From positions 1 to 6,470 of the forward strand of contig CACZQX010000177.1 of assembly GCA_902783445.1 (NCBI GenBank): a stretch of DNA of 6,470 nt, given 5' to 3'. The notes beneath the pieces are model-generated. The model was given only the letters and a program-made list of their open reading frames with translations, was not told where the DNA came from and did no database searches. Position numbers and translations under genes: made by a program. This stretch comes from an uncultured Lachnospiraceae bacterium (GTDB lineage Bacteria; Bacillota; Clostridia; Lachnospirales; Lachnospiraceae). Positions 1-5,859 of the stretch are shown here, piece after piece. Positions within the stretch are counted from its first letter, which is position 1. The number at the start of each line of letters is the position of its first letter.

Positions 1-978
1 CCGGATAATATTTTTGCCGATGCAAAATCTTACCTTCAGATTTATACACTGGGATATATTGGATTATTTGTATATAACATCAGCAATTCCATATTTAATG
101 CATTGGGAATGTCGAAGCTTCCTTTGGCTTTTCTTGCGTTTTCATCGGTGTTAAACATTATCTTGGATTTACTTTTTGTAATTAAATACAATATGGGCGT
201 TGCCGGTGTTGCTTGGGCAACATTTATTTCGCAAAATATTGCTGCGGCGCTTGCCTTCGTGGTATTGCTTTTCACACTTAAGAAGATCAAATGCAAAGAC
301 TATAAGCTTTTTGAATGGGCATTGATTCCAAAACTTTTGAAAGTTGCTGGCCCTACATGCGCCCAACAAATGATTGTTTCTTTGGGCTTTGTATTTATGC
401 AATCACTCATTAACCTTTTCGGTTCTACGGTAATTGCGGGTTACACTGCTGCCACAAAGATTGATAATATTGCCCTTATTCCAATGGTTCAGGTGGGCAA
501 TGCTTTATCTACATTTGTTGCCCAAAATGTTGGTGCGGGCAAGTACGAAAGAGTGGGAACGGGCCTTAAAACCGCCATGCTTATGGACGTGGTTTTCGGT
601 GTGGTTATTGCGATTTTGGTATTTATTTTCGGCAAATTTTTCATTGCGCTTTTTATGGATTCCACGGAAAGTGCCGAAGCTATCGGAATCGGTGTTGAAT
701 ATATGTATGTTGTTGCCATATTTTATTTCCTTATGGGTGTGCAAAACGCCTACGCGGGTGCCATCAGAGGCGCAGGAGACGTTAAGCATTCCATGATTTG
801 CGTATTGTTAAACTTCGGACTTCGTCTTGTGGCGGCATATATTTTGGCACTGTTCTTTATCGGAGAAAAAGGTATTTGGTGGAGTCTTCCTATTGGTTGG
901 GCCATCGGTACGATTTACGGTTTTTTCTATTACAGAAGCGGAAAATGGAAGGATAAAGCCGTTGTTGGAAAAATGTAG
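1..978 (+). CDS. MATE-family multidrug/cation efflux pump, 5'-truncated by window edge
   Basis: This is the C-terminal 325 residues of a polytopic inner-membrane antiporter of the MATE family. The family exports cationic drugs and metabolites in exchange for Na+ or H+. The frame is open from base 1, so the gene starts outside the window. Aligned by eye to the complete MATE protein at 2158-3486, AKSY (residues 8-11 here) matches AKSY at 131-134 there, so about 123 N-terminal residues are missing and the full length would be near 450, normal for the family. Visible features are the NIILD-type helix of the first half, a QNVGAG loop (175-180) opening the second MatE repeat, and an AIRGAGD loop (254-260). 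Hydrophobic helices run almost to the end, which closes in a short basic tail. The azlC gene follows after 50 bases on the same strand, so co-transcription is possible. The family call is firm; the substrate cannot be read from sequence. Confidence 0.93.
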   Translation, partial: PDNIFADAKSYLQIYTLGYIGLFVYNISNSIFNALGMSKLPLAFLAFSSVLNIILDLLFVIKYNMGVAGVAWATFISQNIAAALAFVVLLFTLKKIKCKDYKLFEWALIPKLLKVAGPTCAQQMIVSLGFVFMQSLINLFGSTVIAGYTAATKIDNIALIPMVQVGNALSTFVAQNVGAGKYERVGTGLKTAMLMDVVFGVVIAILVFIFGKFFIALFMDSTESAEAIGIGVEYMYVVAIFYFLMGVQNAYAGAIRGAGDVKHSMICVLLNFGLRLVAAYILALFFIGEKGIWWSLPIGWAIGTIYGFFYYRSGKWKDKAVVGKM

Positions 979-1028
979 AGTTTTTTCTGTATTTTTAAAC
1001 AAGGTTTTTAAGATTTGGAGCATTAAAA

Positions 1029-1799
1029 ATGAGTGAATTTAAGGTTGGATTAAAAGACAGTATACCCATCACAACTGGCTATTTTGCTGTAAGTTTCAGC
1101 TTTGGCATTTTAGCGGTTAAATCCGGCCTGGGAATATTTTTGTCATCAATAATAAGTCTTACAAACGTTACAAGTGCGGGACAGTTTGCGGGCCTTGGAA
1201 TTATAGTTGCCGGCGGTACTGTTTTGGAGATGATATTAACACAGTTTATTATCAATCTTCGTTATGCCCTTATGAGCCTTGCACTTTCTCAAAAACTCTC
1301 CAAAGATATGAAGTTCTGGCATAGATTTGTAATTGCTTTTGCAAATACGGATGAAGTCTTTGCCGTAGCCATGCAACATCAAAAAAGTCTTACTTTAAAA
1401 TATATGTTGGGCTTGCAGATTCCGCCTATTTTCGGCTGGACAGTCGGAACTTTTGTTGGTGCTTTCGCGGGCAGTATTTTGCCGGCATCCGTTTGCTCGG
1501 CTTTGGGTGTGGCACTTTACGGTATGTTTATTGCCATTGTTGTTCCGGTTGCAAAAAAATCACGTCCGGTAATGATAGTGGTTCTTGTTTCCCTTGCCTT
1601 AAGCTGTCTGTTTTATTACACTCCCGTATTAAAAAATATTTCAACGGGTCTTGTGATTATTATTTGTACCATAGTTGCCGCAACTGTGGGTGCAATATTT
1701 TTCCCTATATATCAAGGAAAAAAAAATCCGAGCCCGGAATCGGCTTCGAAGGATTTTGAAGATGATAAAAGCGATTATACGGATAAGGAGGGCAAATAA
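1029..1799 (+). CDS. azlC: AzlC family branched-chain amino acid exporter, large subunit
   Basis: This 256-residue membrane protein is the large subunit of a two-component exporter. Characterised relatives (Bacillus AzlC, Corynebacterium BrnF) work with a small partner (AzlD/BrnE) to expel leucine, isoleucine and valine, or toxic analogues. The N-terminus has the typical amphipathic start leading to GYFAVSFSFGILA (17-29). It is followed by the family hallmarks SAGQFA (49-54), NLRY (76-79) and TDE (107-109), then further hydrophobic helices to about residue 229. The last 27 residues (230-256) form a hydrophilic, charged tail. The ATG at 1029 is chosen because GGAG at 1017-1020 lies 8 bases upstream. 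The stop overlaps the azlD start by one base (TAATG), a classic coupling of equimolar subunits. Family assignment is secure; leucine-type substrates are inferred from the family, and other amino acids are possible. Confidence 0.93.
   Translation: MSEFKVGLKDSIPITTGYFAVSFSFGILAVKSGLGIFLSSIISLTNVTSAGQFAGLGIIVAGGTVLEMILTQFIINLRYALMSLALSQKLSKDMKFWHRFVIAFANTDEVFAVAMQHQKSLTLKYMLGLQIPPIFGWTVGTFVGAFAGSILPASVCSALGVALYGMFIAIVVPVAKKSRPVMIVVLVSLALSCLFYYTPVLKNISTGLVIIICTIVAATVGAIFFPIYQGKKNPSPESASKDFEDDKSDYTDKEGK
1785..1791 (+). promoter_or_regulatory. Full-consensus ribosome binding site for azlD inside azlC
   Basis: AAGGAGG lies within the last codons of azlC (those for Lys-Glu-Gly), 7 bases before the ATG at 1799. 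It matches the anti-Shine-Dalgarno complement fully, supports the azlD start and, with the TAATG stop/start overlap, implies translational coupling with strong independent initiation. Confidence 0.85.
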
Positions 1800-2095
1800 T
1801 GGTTTATGTTCTTATAATCACCATGGCTGTCGTCACTTATCTTATAAGAGTTATACCTTTGACTTTGGTTCGCGGTGAAATCAAAAACAAATTCCTTAAC
1901 AACTTTTTGTATTACGTGCCTTATGCATGTCTTACATCCATGACTTTCCCTGCAATTCTTTATGCCACAAACAGCATAATATCCGCATTGGCAGGCTTTG
2001 TTGCTGCGGTTGTTTTTGCCCTTATGAACAAGAGTCTTCTTATGGTTGCGGCTGTTGCATGTATTGCGGTATTTGTTGTGGAATTATTTGTATAA
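1799..2095 (+). CDS. azlD: AzlD family branched-chain amino acid exporter, small subunit
   Basis: This 98-residue, highly hydrophobic protein is the small partner of AzlC in the branched-chain amino acid export complex; in characterised pairs both subunits are needed for export. Family features are an N-terminal helix running into TYLIRVIPL (13-21), a short basic loop, and the FLYYVPYACLTSM segment (36-48), followed by two more hydrophobic stretches with hardly any tail. Its length is at the usual size of the family (about 100 residues). The start is fixed by the consensus AAGGAGG 7 bases upstream and by the one-base overlap with the azlC stop. Gene order azlC-azlD is the standard one. The sequence alone does not show which amino acid is exported. 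Confidence 0.9.
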   Translation: MVYVLIITMAVVTYLIRVIPLTLVRGEIKNKFLNNFLYYVPYACLTSMTFPAILYATNSIISALAGFVAAVVFALMNKSLLMVAAVACIAVFVVELFV

Positions 2096-2116
2096 TCAGT
2101 TACAAAGGCATATAAT
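2088..2116 (+). promoter_or_regulatory. Candidate sigma-A promoter upstream of the second MATE gene
   Basis: A perfect TATAAT (2111-2116) sits 17 bases after TTGTAT (2088-2093), which matches the -35 consensus TTGACA at only three of six positions. The -35 element overlaps the last codons and stop of azlD. A transcript from here would have a leader of roughly 35-40 bases before the ATG at 2158. In AT-rich DNA a TATAAT can arise by chance, so this is a modest call. The alternative is simple read-through from azlCD. Confidence 0.35.
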
Positions 2117-2157
2117 ATTAATAAGAGTTTTATGCCGGGGATTTTTAAGGAGTATTT

Positions 2158-3486
2158 ATGGATAATGTCCTTGCAAAGAAGTTTTCTTTTGCGTCTCTTT
2201 TAAAATTTGCTTTGCCAAATATAATAATGATGGTCTTTACGTCAATGTATTCAATCGTTGACGGTATTTTTATTACACATTTTACGGGAACTTTGGCTAT
2301 CTCCGCCCTTAATATGTCTTATCCCATAACTTGCATTATTATGGGCTTGGGAATCATGATCGGCACCGGCTCCAGCGCAAGTTTGGCAACCAAAATGGGT
2401 ATGGGGAAAACGCAAGAGGCAAAAAGAGATTTCACTTTTATTATTATCATAAGCTTGATAATCAGCATTATTATCGCCGTAGTTACGATAATTTTTATGG
2501 ATGAAATACTTAATCTTTTGGGTACGACAAAGCTGCAATTCGACCTTGCTAAATCTTATACGGTGATTTTGATGGCTTTTACTCCGGCTTTTATGTTGCA
2601 GCTGATTTTTCAGTCTTTGTTTGTAACCGCCGGTAAACCCCAAGTAGGGCTTGCCTTAACGGTTATTGCGGGTATTTCCAATATCGTTCTTGATTATCTT
2701 TTTATAGTTGTTATGAATATGGGAATTGTGGGAGCCGCATACGGAACCTGCATAGGATATTGTATTCCGGCGGGCTTTGGTACGATTTATTTCTTTTTGA
2801 AAAGAAAGGGAACTTTGTATTTTGTAAAACCTTTTGTAAATTTAAAAATGTTTTTGTCATCATGCGCAAACGGTTCCTCGGAAATGGTTGCAAATCTTGC
2901 AACTGCCGTAACCACTTTTTTGTTTAATATACAGTTCTTGAAATTCTACAATGAAGACGGTGTGGCGGCAATCAGTATAGTTTTGTATTATCAATTTGTC
3001 TTTTCTGCCATATTTTACGGATATTCCATGGGAATTGCGCCCATAATCAGCTTTAAACACGGTGCGGGGGATAATGATCAAAAGAAATTAATATTCAAAA
3101 TCACTATGATTTTTATTGCTATTGTTGCAATATCCATGTTTATATTATCCTTAATTCTTATAAAACCCAGCCTTATGTTTTTTACGGAGGAAGGATCGAA
3201 TACCTTTAATATAATAATGGAGGGCTTTTGGATTTTTGCCCTGGGCTTTTTGTTTTGCGGATTTACAATCTTTGCAAGCAGCCTTTTTACGGCTCTTTCC
3301 GATGGCAAACATTCGGCAATAATATCATTTGCAAGAACATTTTTGTTTTTAAGTCTTGCAATAATTGTTATACCTATTTTTGCCGGCGGTATGGGAATAT
3401 GGATTGCGGTACCCGTTGCGGAAGGATTGGGACTTTTAACGGCCTTGTTTTTCCTTTTAAAATACAAGAGAAAAAACGGATTATAG
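2158..3486 (+). CDS. MATE-family efflux transporter (complete)
   Basis: This complete 442-residue MATE antiporter is expected to have 12 membrane helices in two homologous halves. It would export organic cations, drugs or metabolites, coupled to Na+ or H+ entry. The first repeat shows the family loop GTGSSASLATKMGMGK (69-84), and the second repeat shows its counterpart at 288-304, ending FKHGAG. NIVLD near residue 172 and a short basic C-terminus also fit. The ATG is supported by TAAGGAG at 2146-2152, 5 bases away. It shares the AKSY and NIxLD landmarks with the MATE gene at the left edge. Its second half, however, is clearly different and resembles the MepA-like subgroup, so the two are not a recent duplication. 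The gene lies 62 bases after azlD with a possible promoter of its own. The substrate is unknown. Confidence 0.94.
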   Translation: MDNVLAKKFSFASLLKFALPNIIMMVFTSMYSIVDGIFITHFTGTLAISALNMSYPITCIIMGLGIMIGTGSSASLATKMGMGKTQEAKRDFTFIIIISLIISIIIAVVTIIFMDEILNLLGTTKLQFDLAKSYTVILMAFTPAFMLQLIFQSLFVTAGKPQVGLALTVIAGISNIVLDYLFIVVMNMGIVGAAYGTCIGYCIPAGFGTIYFFLKRKGTLYFVKPFVNLKMFLSSCANGSSEMVANLATAVTTFLFNIQFLKFYNEDGVAAISIVLYYQFVFSAIFYGYSMGIAPIISFKHGAGDNDQKKLIFKITMIFIAIVAISMFILSLILIKPSLMFFTEEGSNTFNIIMEGFWIFALGFLFCGFTIFASSLFTALSDGKHSAIISFARTFLFLSLAIIVIPIFAGGMGIWIAVPVAEGLGLLTALFFLLKYKRKNGL

Positions 3487-3512
3487 ATAATGGCTTTTTA
3501 TTATGATATAAT
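3484..3512 (+). promoter_or_regulatory. Extended -10 promoter for the MscS/HExxH/phosphoesterase unit
   Basis: TGATATAAT (3504-3512) is a perfect extended -10 (TGn plus TATAAT). Exactly 17 bases upstream is TAGATA (3484-3489), matching four of six -35 positions. The -35 begins on the stop codon of the MATE gene, so the promoter starts where that gene ends. A transcript would start near 3519 and give a leader of about 40 bases before the ATG at 3559. This is the best promoter-like sequence in the window and suggests that the three downstream genes can be expressed independently of the exporters. Confidence 0.6.
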
Positions 3513-3558
3513 TAACATATGGATTACTAATTAATAAATAGTTGGTAGGGGGACTTAA

Positions 3559-4401
3559 ATGATTAATATTGTTGATTCTGTAAAAAAATTGATGTCAAAC
3601 GGGAATGCACCCAAAATAGATTTTAGTAAAATACTTGAATATATCAGCCTTAAAAACATTATAATTGCGGTTATTATTATTATTGCCGGAATTGTTGTAT
3701 GGAACATTTTTAAAGCACTTCGCCACAGACATATCAGACGTGTGGGCGGAAACGACAAAGATATGGCTTCGGTGGTTATTTATAGAATTGTAAAGATTAT
3801 CATCGTTTTGGTATGCTTCATTTGTTTGCTTCAAAACTTCGGGGTTAACGTTTCCAACGCCGTTACGGGACTTGGCGTTGTGGGTATCGTTATAGGTTTT
3901 GCCCTGCAAGACTTCTTAAAAGATGTAATTATGGGCATTCATATTATGGCGGATAAATTTTTTAACATCGGAGATGCCGTTGAATTTAACGGAGAAGTGG
4001 GAATTGTTAAAAAGTTTACCCTAAGAACCACCGAAATCGAGCTTATAAGCGATCGTTCCGCCGTATGTATCTGCAACAGGCAAATCGAATCAATCAAGCG
4101 AGTAAGTCATATGGTGGACATTGACATTCCAATCTCTTATAATGAAGATGTAAGATATGTTCATGAAACATTTAATAAAATAGTTGAAAAAGCGTCACAT
4201 ATCGAAAATGTTGAAGAATGCCAATATAAGGGTACCGAAAAGTTTGAAGAGTCGGCAATTATATATAAAGTCAGATTCTTTTGTGACCCAAATGTAAGGC
4301 CCGATACCAGAAGGGCTGTTTTGGCCAGCATTCAGGACGGCTTAAATGATGCGGGAATTAAGATTCCTTTCAATCAATTGGATGTTCATTTGGATAAATA
4401 A
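3559..4401 (+). CDS. MscS-type mechanosensitive ion channel
   Basis: This 280-residue small-conductance mechanosensitive channel is close to the length of E. coli MscS (286). Such channels are heptamers in the cytoplasmic membrane that open under tension and release ions and small solutes during hypo-osmotic shock. Helices are visible at about 33-51 and 73-91. The pore-lining third helix is at about 96-125 and carries the Gly/Ala-rich signature GLGVVGIVIGFALQDFL (104-120). The beta domain follows with IGDAVEFNGEVG (137-148), then an alpha/beta C-terminal domain ending in IPFNQLDVH. At the usual Ile-Pro-Asn site of the beta domain this protein reads Cys-Ile-Cys-Asn (170-173), a variation of unknown effect. 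The start is supported by AGGGGGA at 3547-3553. It lies behind a good promoter and 55 bases ahead of the next gene. The family call is firm; gating properties cannot be predicted. Confidence 0.94.
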   Translation: MINIVDSVKKLMSNGNAPKIDFSKILEYISLKNIIIAVIIIIAGIVVWNIFKALRHRHIRRVGGNDKDMASVVIYRIVKIIIVLVCFICLLQNFGVNVSNAVTGLGVVGIVIGFALQDFLKDVIMGIHIMADKFFNIGDAVEFNGEVGIVKKFTLRTTEIELISDRSAVCICNRQIESIKRVSHMVDIDIPISYNEDVRYVHETFNKIVEKASHIENVEECQYKGTEKFEESAIIYKVRFFCDPNVRPDTRRAVLASIQDGLNDAGIKIPFNQLDVHLDK

Positions 4402-4442
4402 TTAGGGAGATTTTGTTACAGACGTTTGATTTATTCTGATTC

Positions 4443-4448
4443 GGGGAG
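4443..4448 (+). promoter_or_regulatory. Ribosome binding site that decides the start at 4457
   Basis: GGGGAG ends 8 bases before the ATG at 4457. An in-frame GTG at 4448 would add three residues but overlaps this Shine-Dalgarno sequence itself, so it cannot be served by it. The ATG is therefore preferred. Confidence 0.7.
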
Positions 4449-4456
4449 TGATTTAT

Positions 4457-4912
4457 ATGAATATTTCAGGCATTGGTCAGGGTTATGACTATGGTGATTA
4501 TTCGGTAATCGGAAAAGAGAATAGTGACAAAAAAGGCGAAGGCCTTGCAGGAGAGAGCGAAGAGTGCGAAACCTGTAAACGAAGAAAATACGTTGATGGC
4601 TCCGATGAAATGGTTTCTTACAAAACACCGACTCATATTTCGCCTCAGGCGGCGCCGGCTGCTGTTCGCACTCATGAACAGGAGCATGTTTCCAATGCCT
4701 ATTCCAAAGCGGCCAAAGGAAACGGAAAAGTTGTTTCTGCCACGGTTAGCATGCATACATCGATTTGTCCCGAATGTGGAAGAACCTACGTATCCGGCGG
4801 TACAACAAATACTCAGATTAAGTACTATAATGAGGAAAATCCATACCAACAGGACCTTAAGTCTGCAGACAGACTTAAATATGTTGGCATGAATACGGAT
4901 ATAGGAATTTAG
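4457..4912 (+). CDS. Small putative zinc protein with HExxH motif and two CxxC pairs (SprA-related/CJM1_0395-like)
   Basis: This 151-residue soluble protein has no signal peptide or membrane helix. A Gly/Tyr-rich N-terminus (MNISGIGQGYDYGDY) leads to CETC (37-40), then RKYVDGSDE (43-51), VRTHEQEHV (70-78), a short basic helix, H100 just before CPECG (104-108), and YVSGGTT (111-117), with a polar tail. HEQEH (73-77) is a zincin-like HExxH. The context Val-Arg-x-His-Glu-x-x-His resembles the SprA-related putative metalloprotease domain as I remember it. Proteins with this spacing of CxxC, DGS, HExEHV and CPECGxxYVSGGTT recur in clostridial genomes as uncharacterised genes. Four cysteines could hold a structural zinc; the third ligand of the HExxH site is not obvious. 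No proteolytic activity is demonstrated for this family to my knowledge. It sits between an MscS channel and a phosphoesterase, and its stop is only 5 bases before the next start. Confidence 0.8.
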   Translation: MNISGIGQGYDYGDYSVIGKENSDKKGEGLAGESEECETCKRRKYVDGSDEMVSYKTPTHISPQAAPAAVRTHEQEHVSNAYSKAAKGNGKVVSATVSMHTSICPECGRTYVSGGTTNTQIKYYNEENPYQQDLKSADRLKYVGMNTDIGI

Positions 4913-4917
4913 TTAGA

Positions 4918-5859
4918 ATGATCAGAAAAATAAGAAGACTCAGAGTTAGTGTAATATTACTTTTAATAGTTTTGGCGGCAGTAGCAACTGCCGCTATTTA
5001 TAAGGATACAAAAACTCTCGAACTGTCTTATTATGATATAAACAGCGCAAAGCTTTCAAAAGACTTTGACGGCTACAAAATAGTGCAAATATCAGATCTT
5101 CACAATGACGAGTTTGGCGATAACAACGACGAACTTGTTTCTTTGATTTCTCATCAAAATCCCGACATGATAGCAATAACCGGCGATATTTTGGACAGTT
5201 ACAAACCGGATTTGGAAGTTTGCAAGCATTTCATATATGAAATCGTAAAAATAGCACCGGTTTATTTTGTTAACGGTAATCATGAATCCAGATTCGATGA
5301 CGAGGAAAAGTATTCTGAGGATTATTACAAAGAATTATGCGAATATATGGAAAATAACGGTGTTAAGATTATAAATAACGAATCGGTTGATTTGAAAGTC
5401 GGTGATTCGAAAATTGTTATTTCCGCCATTGACGATCCGGAGTTTTATGTCATGGATAAAGACGAATATAAAAGTTCCGAATATGCCAAAGAAGGCTATA
5501 AATACAGTGATTATGTCAAAAAATTCAATGAGCTGTATACAAAGAAGGCCATTGATAATTTAGATTTGGATAGTCAATCTTTTAATCTGCTTTTGTACCA
5601 CAGGCCGACGTTTTTTGATATTTATCATGACGAAAAGATAGATTTGGTGCTTTCGGGTCATTACCACGGAGGAATAGTGCGCTTGCCGAAATTCGGCGCC
5701 GTATTTGTTCCTGACCAGGGATTTTTTCCGGATTATGCGGAAGGTCTCATCACAAAAGACAATACAAATCTTGTTGTAAGTCGTGGACTTGGCACCAGCT
5801 CATTTCCTTTCAGAGTAAACAACAGACCCGAAGTTGTGGTTATAAGCCTTCATTCTTAG
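4918..5859 (+). CDS. Membrane-anchored YkuE-like metallophosphoesterase
   Basis: This 313-residue calcineurin-type phosphoesterase uses a two-metal site to hydrolyse phosphoesters. A basic N-terminus (MIRKIRRLR) precedes one hydrophobic helix (about 10-27), so the catalytic domain probably lies outside the membrane, tethered. All core motifs are present in order: SDLH (59-62), GDILD (89-93), GNHE (120-123), the YHRP histidine (H228) and GHYHGG (247-252). The C-terminal part has the DQGFFPDY, SRGLG and NNRPE segments of the YkuE-like branch. A Tyr/Asp/Glu/Lys-rich stretch (about 172-221) separates the GNHE part from H228 and looks longer than in compact relatives. The gene starts 5 bases after the preceding stop with only a weak AGGA at 4903-4906, so it is probably translationally coupled. 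Some relatives act on cell-envelope or lipid phosphoesters; the substrate here is unknown. Confidence 0.92.
   Translation: MIRKIRRLRVSVILLLIVLAAVATAAIYKDTKTLELSYYDINSAKLSKDFDGYKIVQISDLHNDEFGDNNDELVSLISHQNPDMIAITGDILDSYKPDLEVCKHFIYEIVKIAPVYFVNGNHESRFDDEEKYSEDYYKELCEYMENNGVKIINNESVDLKVGDSKIVISAIDDPEFYVMDKDEYKSSEYAKEGYKYSDYVKKFNELYTKKAIDNLDLDSQSFNLLLYHRPTFFDIYHDEKIDLVLSGHYHGGIVRLPKFGAVFVPDQGFFPDYAEGLITKDNTNLVVSRGLGTSSFPFRVNNRPEVVVISLHS

Noticed and set aside
965..993. Possible promoter TTGGAA - 17 bases - TGTATT before azlC
   Set aside because: Each box matches only four of six consensus positions and the region is AT-rich and T-runs dominate it; read-through from the MATE gene is an equally good explanation.
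993..1015. Hairpin AAAC-AAG-GTTT in the gap before azlC as terminator or attenuator
   Set aside because: The stem is only 4 bp before a mismatch and has almost no GC; it would not be stable.
2251..2643. Minus-strand open frame of 130 residues inside the second MATE gene
   Set aside because: Low-complexity Gln/His/Asn-rich translation with no family features, fully inside a well-supported plus-strand gene.
4419..4437. Separate promoter before the HExEH gene (TATTCT as -10)
   Set aside because: No -35 element at acceptable spacing was found; the nearest TTGTTA leaves only 13 bases.
4466..4849. Minus-strand open frame of 127 residues opposite the HExEH gene
   Set aside because: It mirrors a gene with recognisable conserved motifs and has no convincing ribosome site or domain of its own.
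4918..4953. Twin-arginine (Tat) export signal on the phosphoesterase, as known for Bacillus YkuE
   Set aside because: The pair Arg6-Arg7 is followed by Leu-Arg-Val rather than the hydrophobic Tat pattern, and no clear cleavage site follows the helix; a plain membrane anchor fits better.
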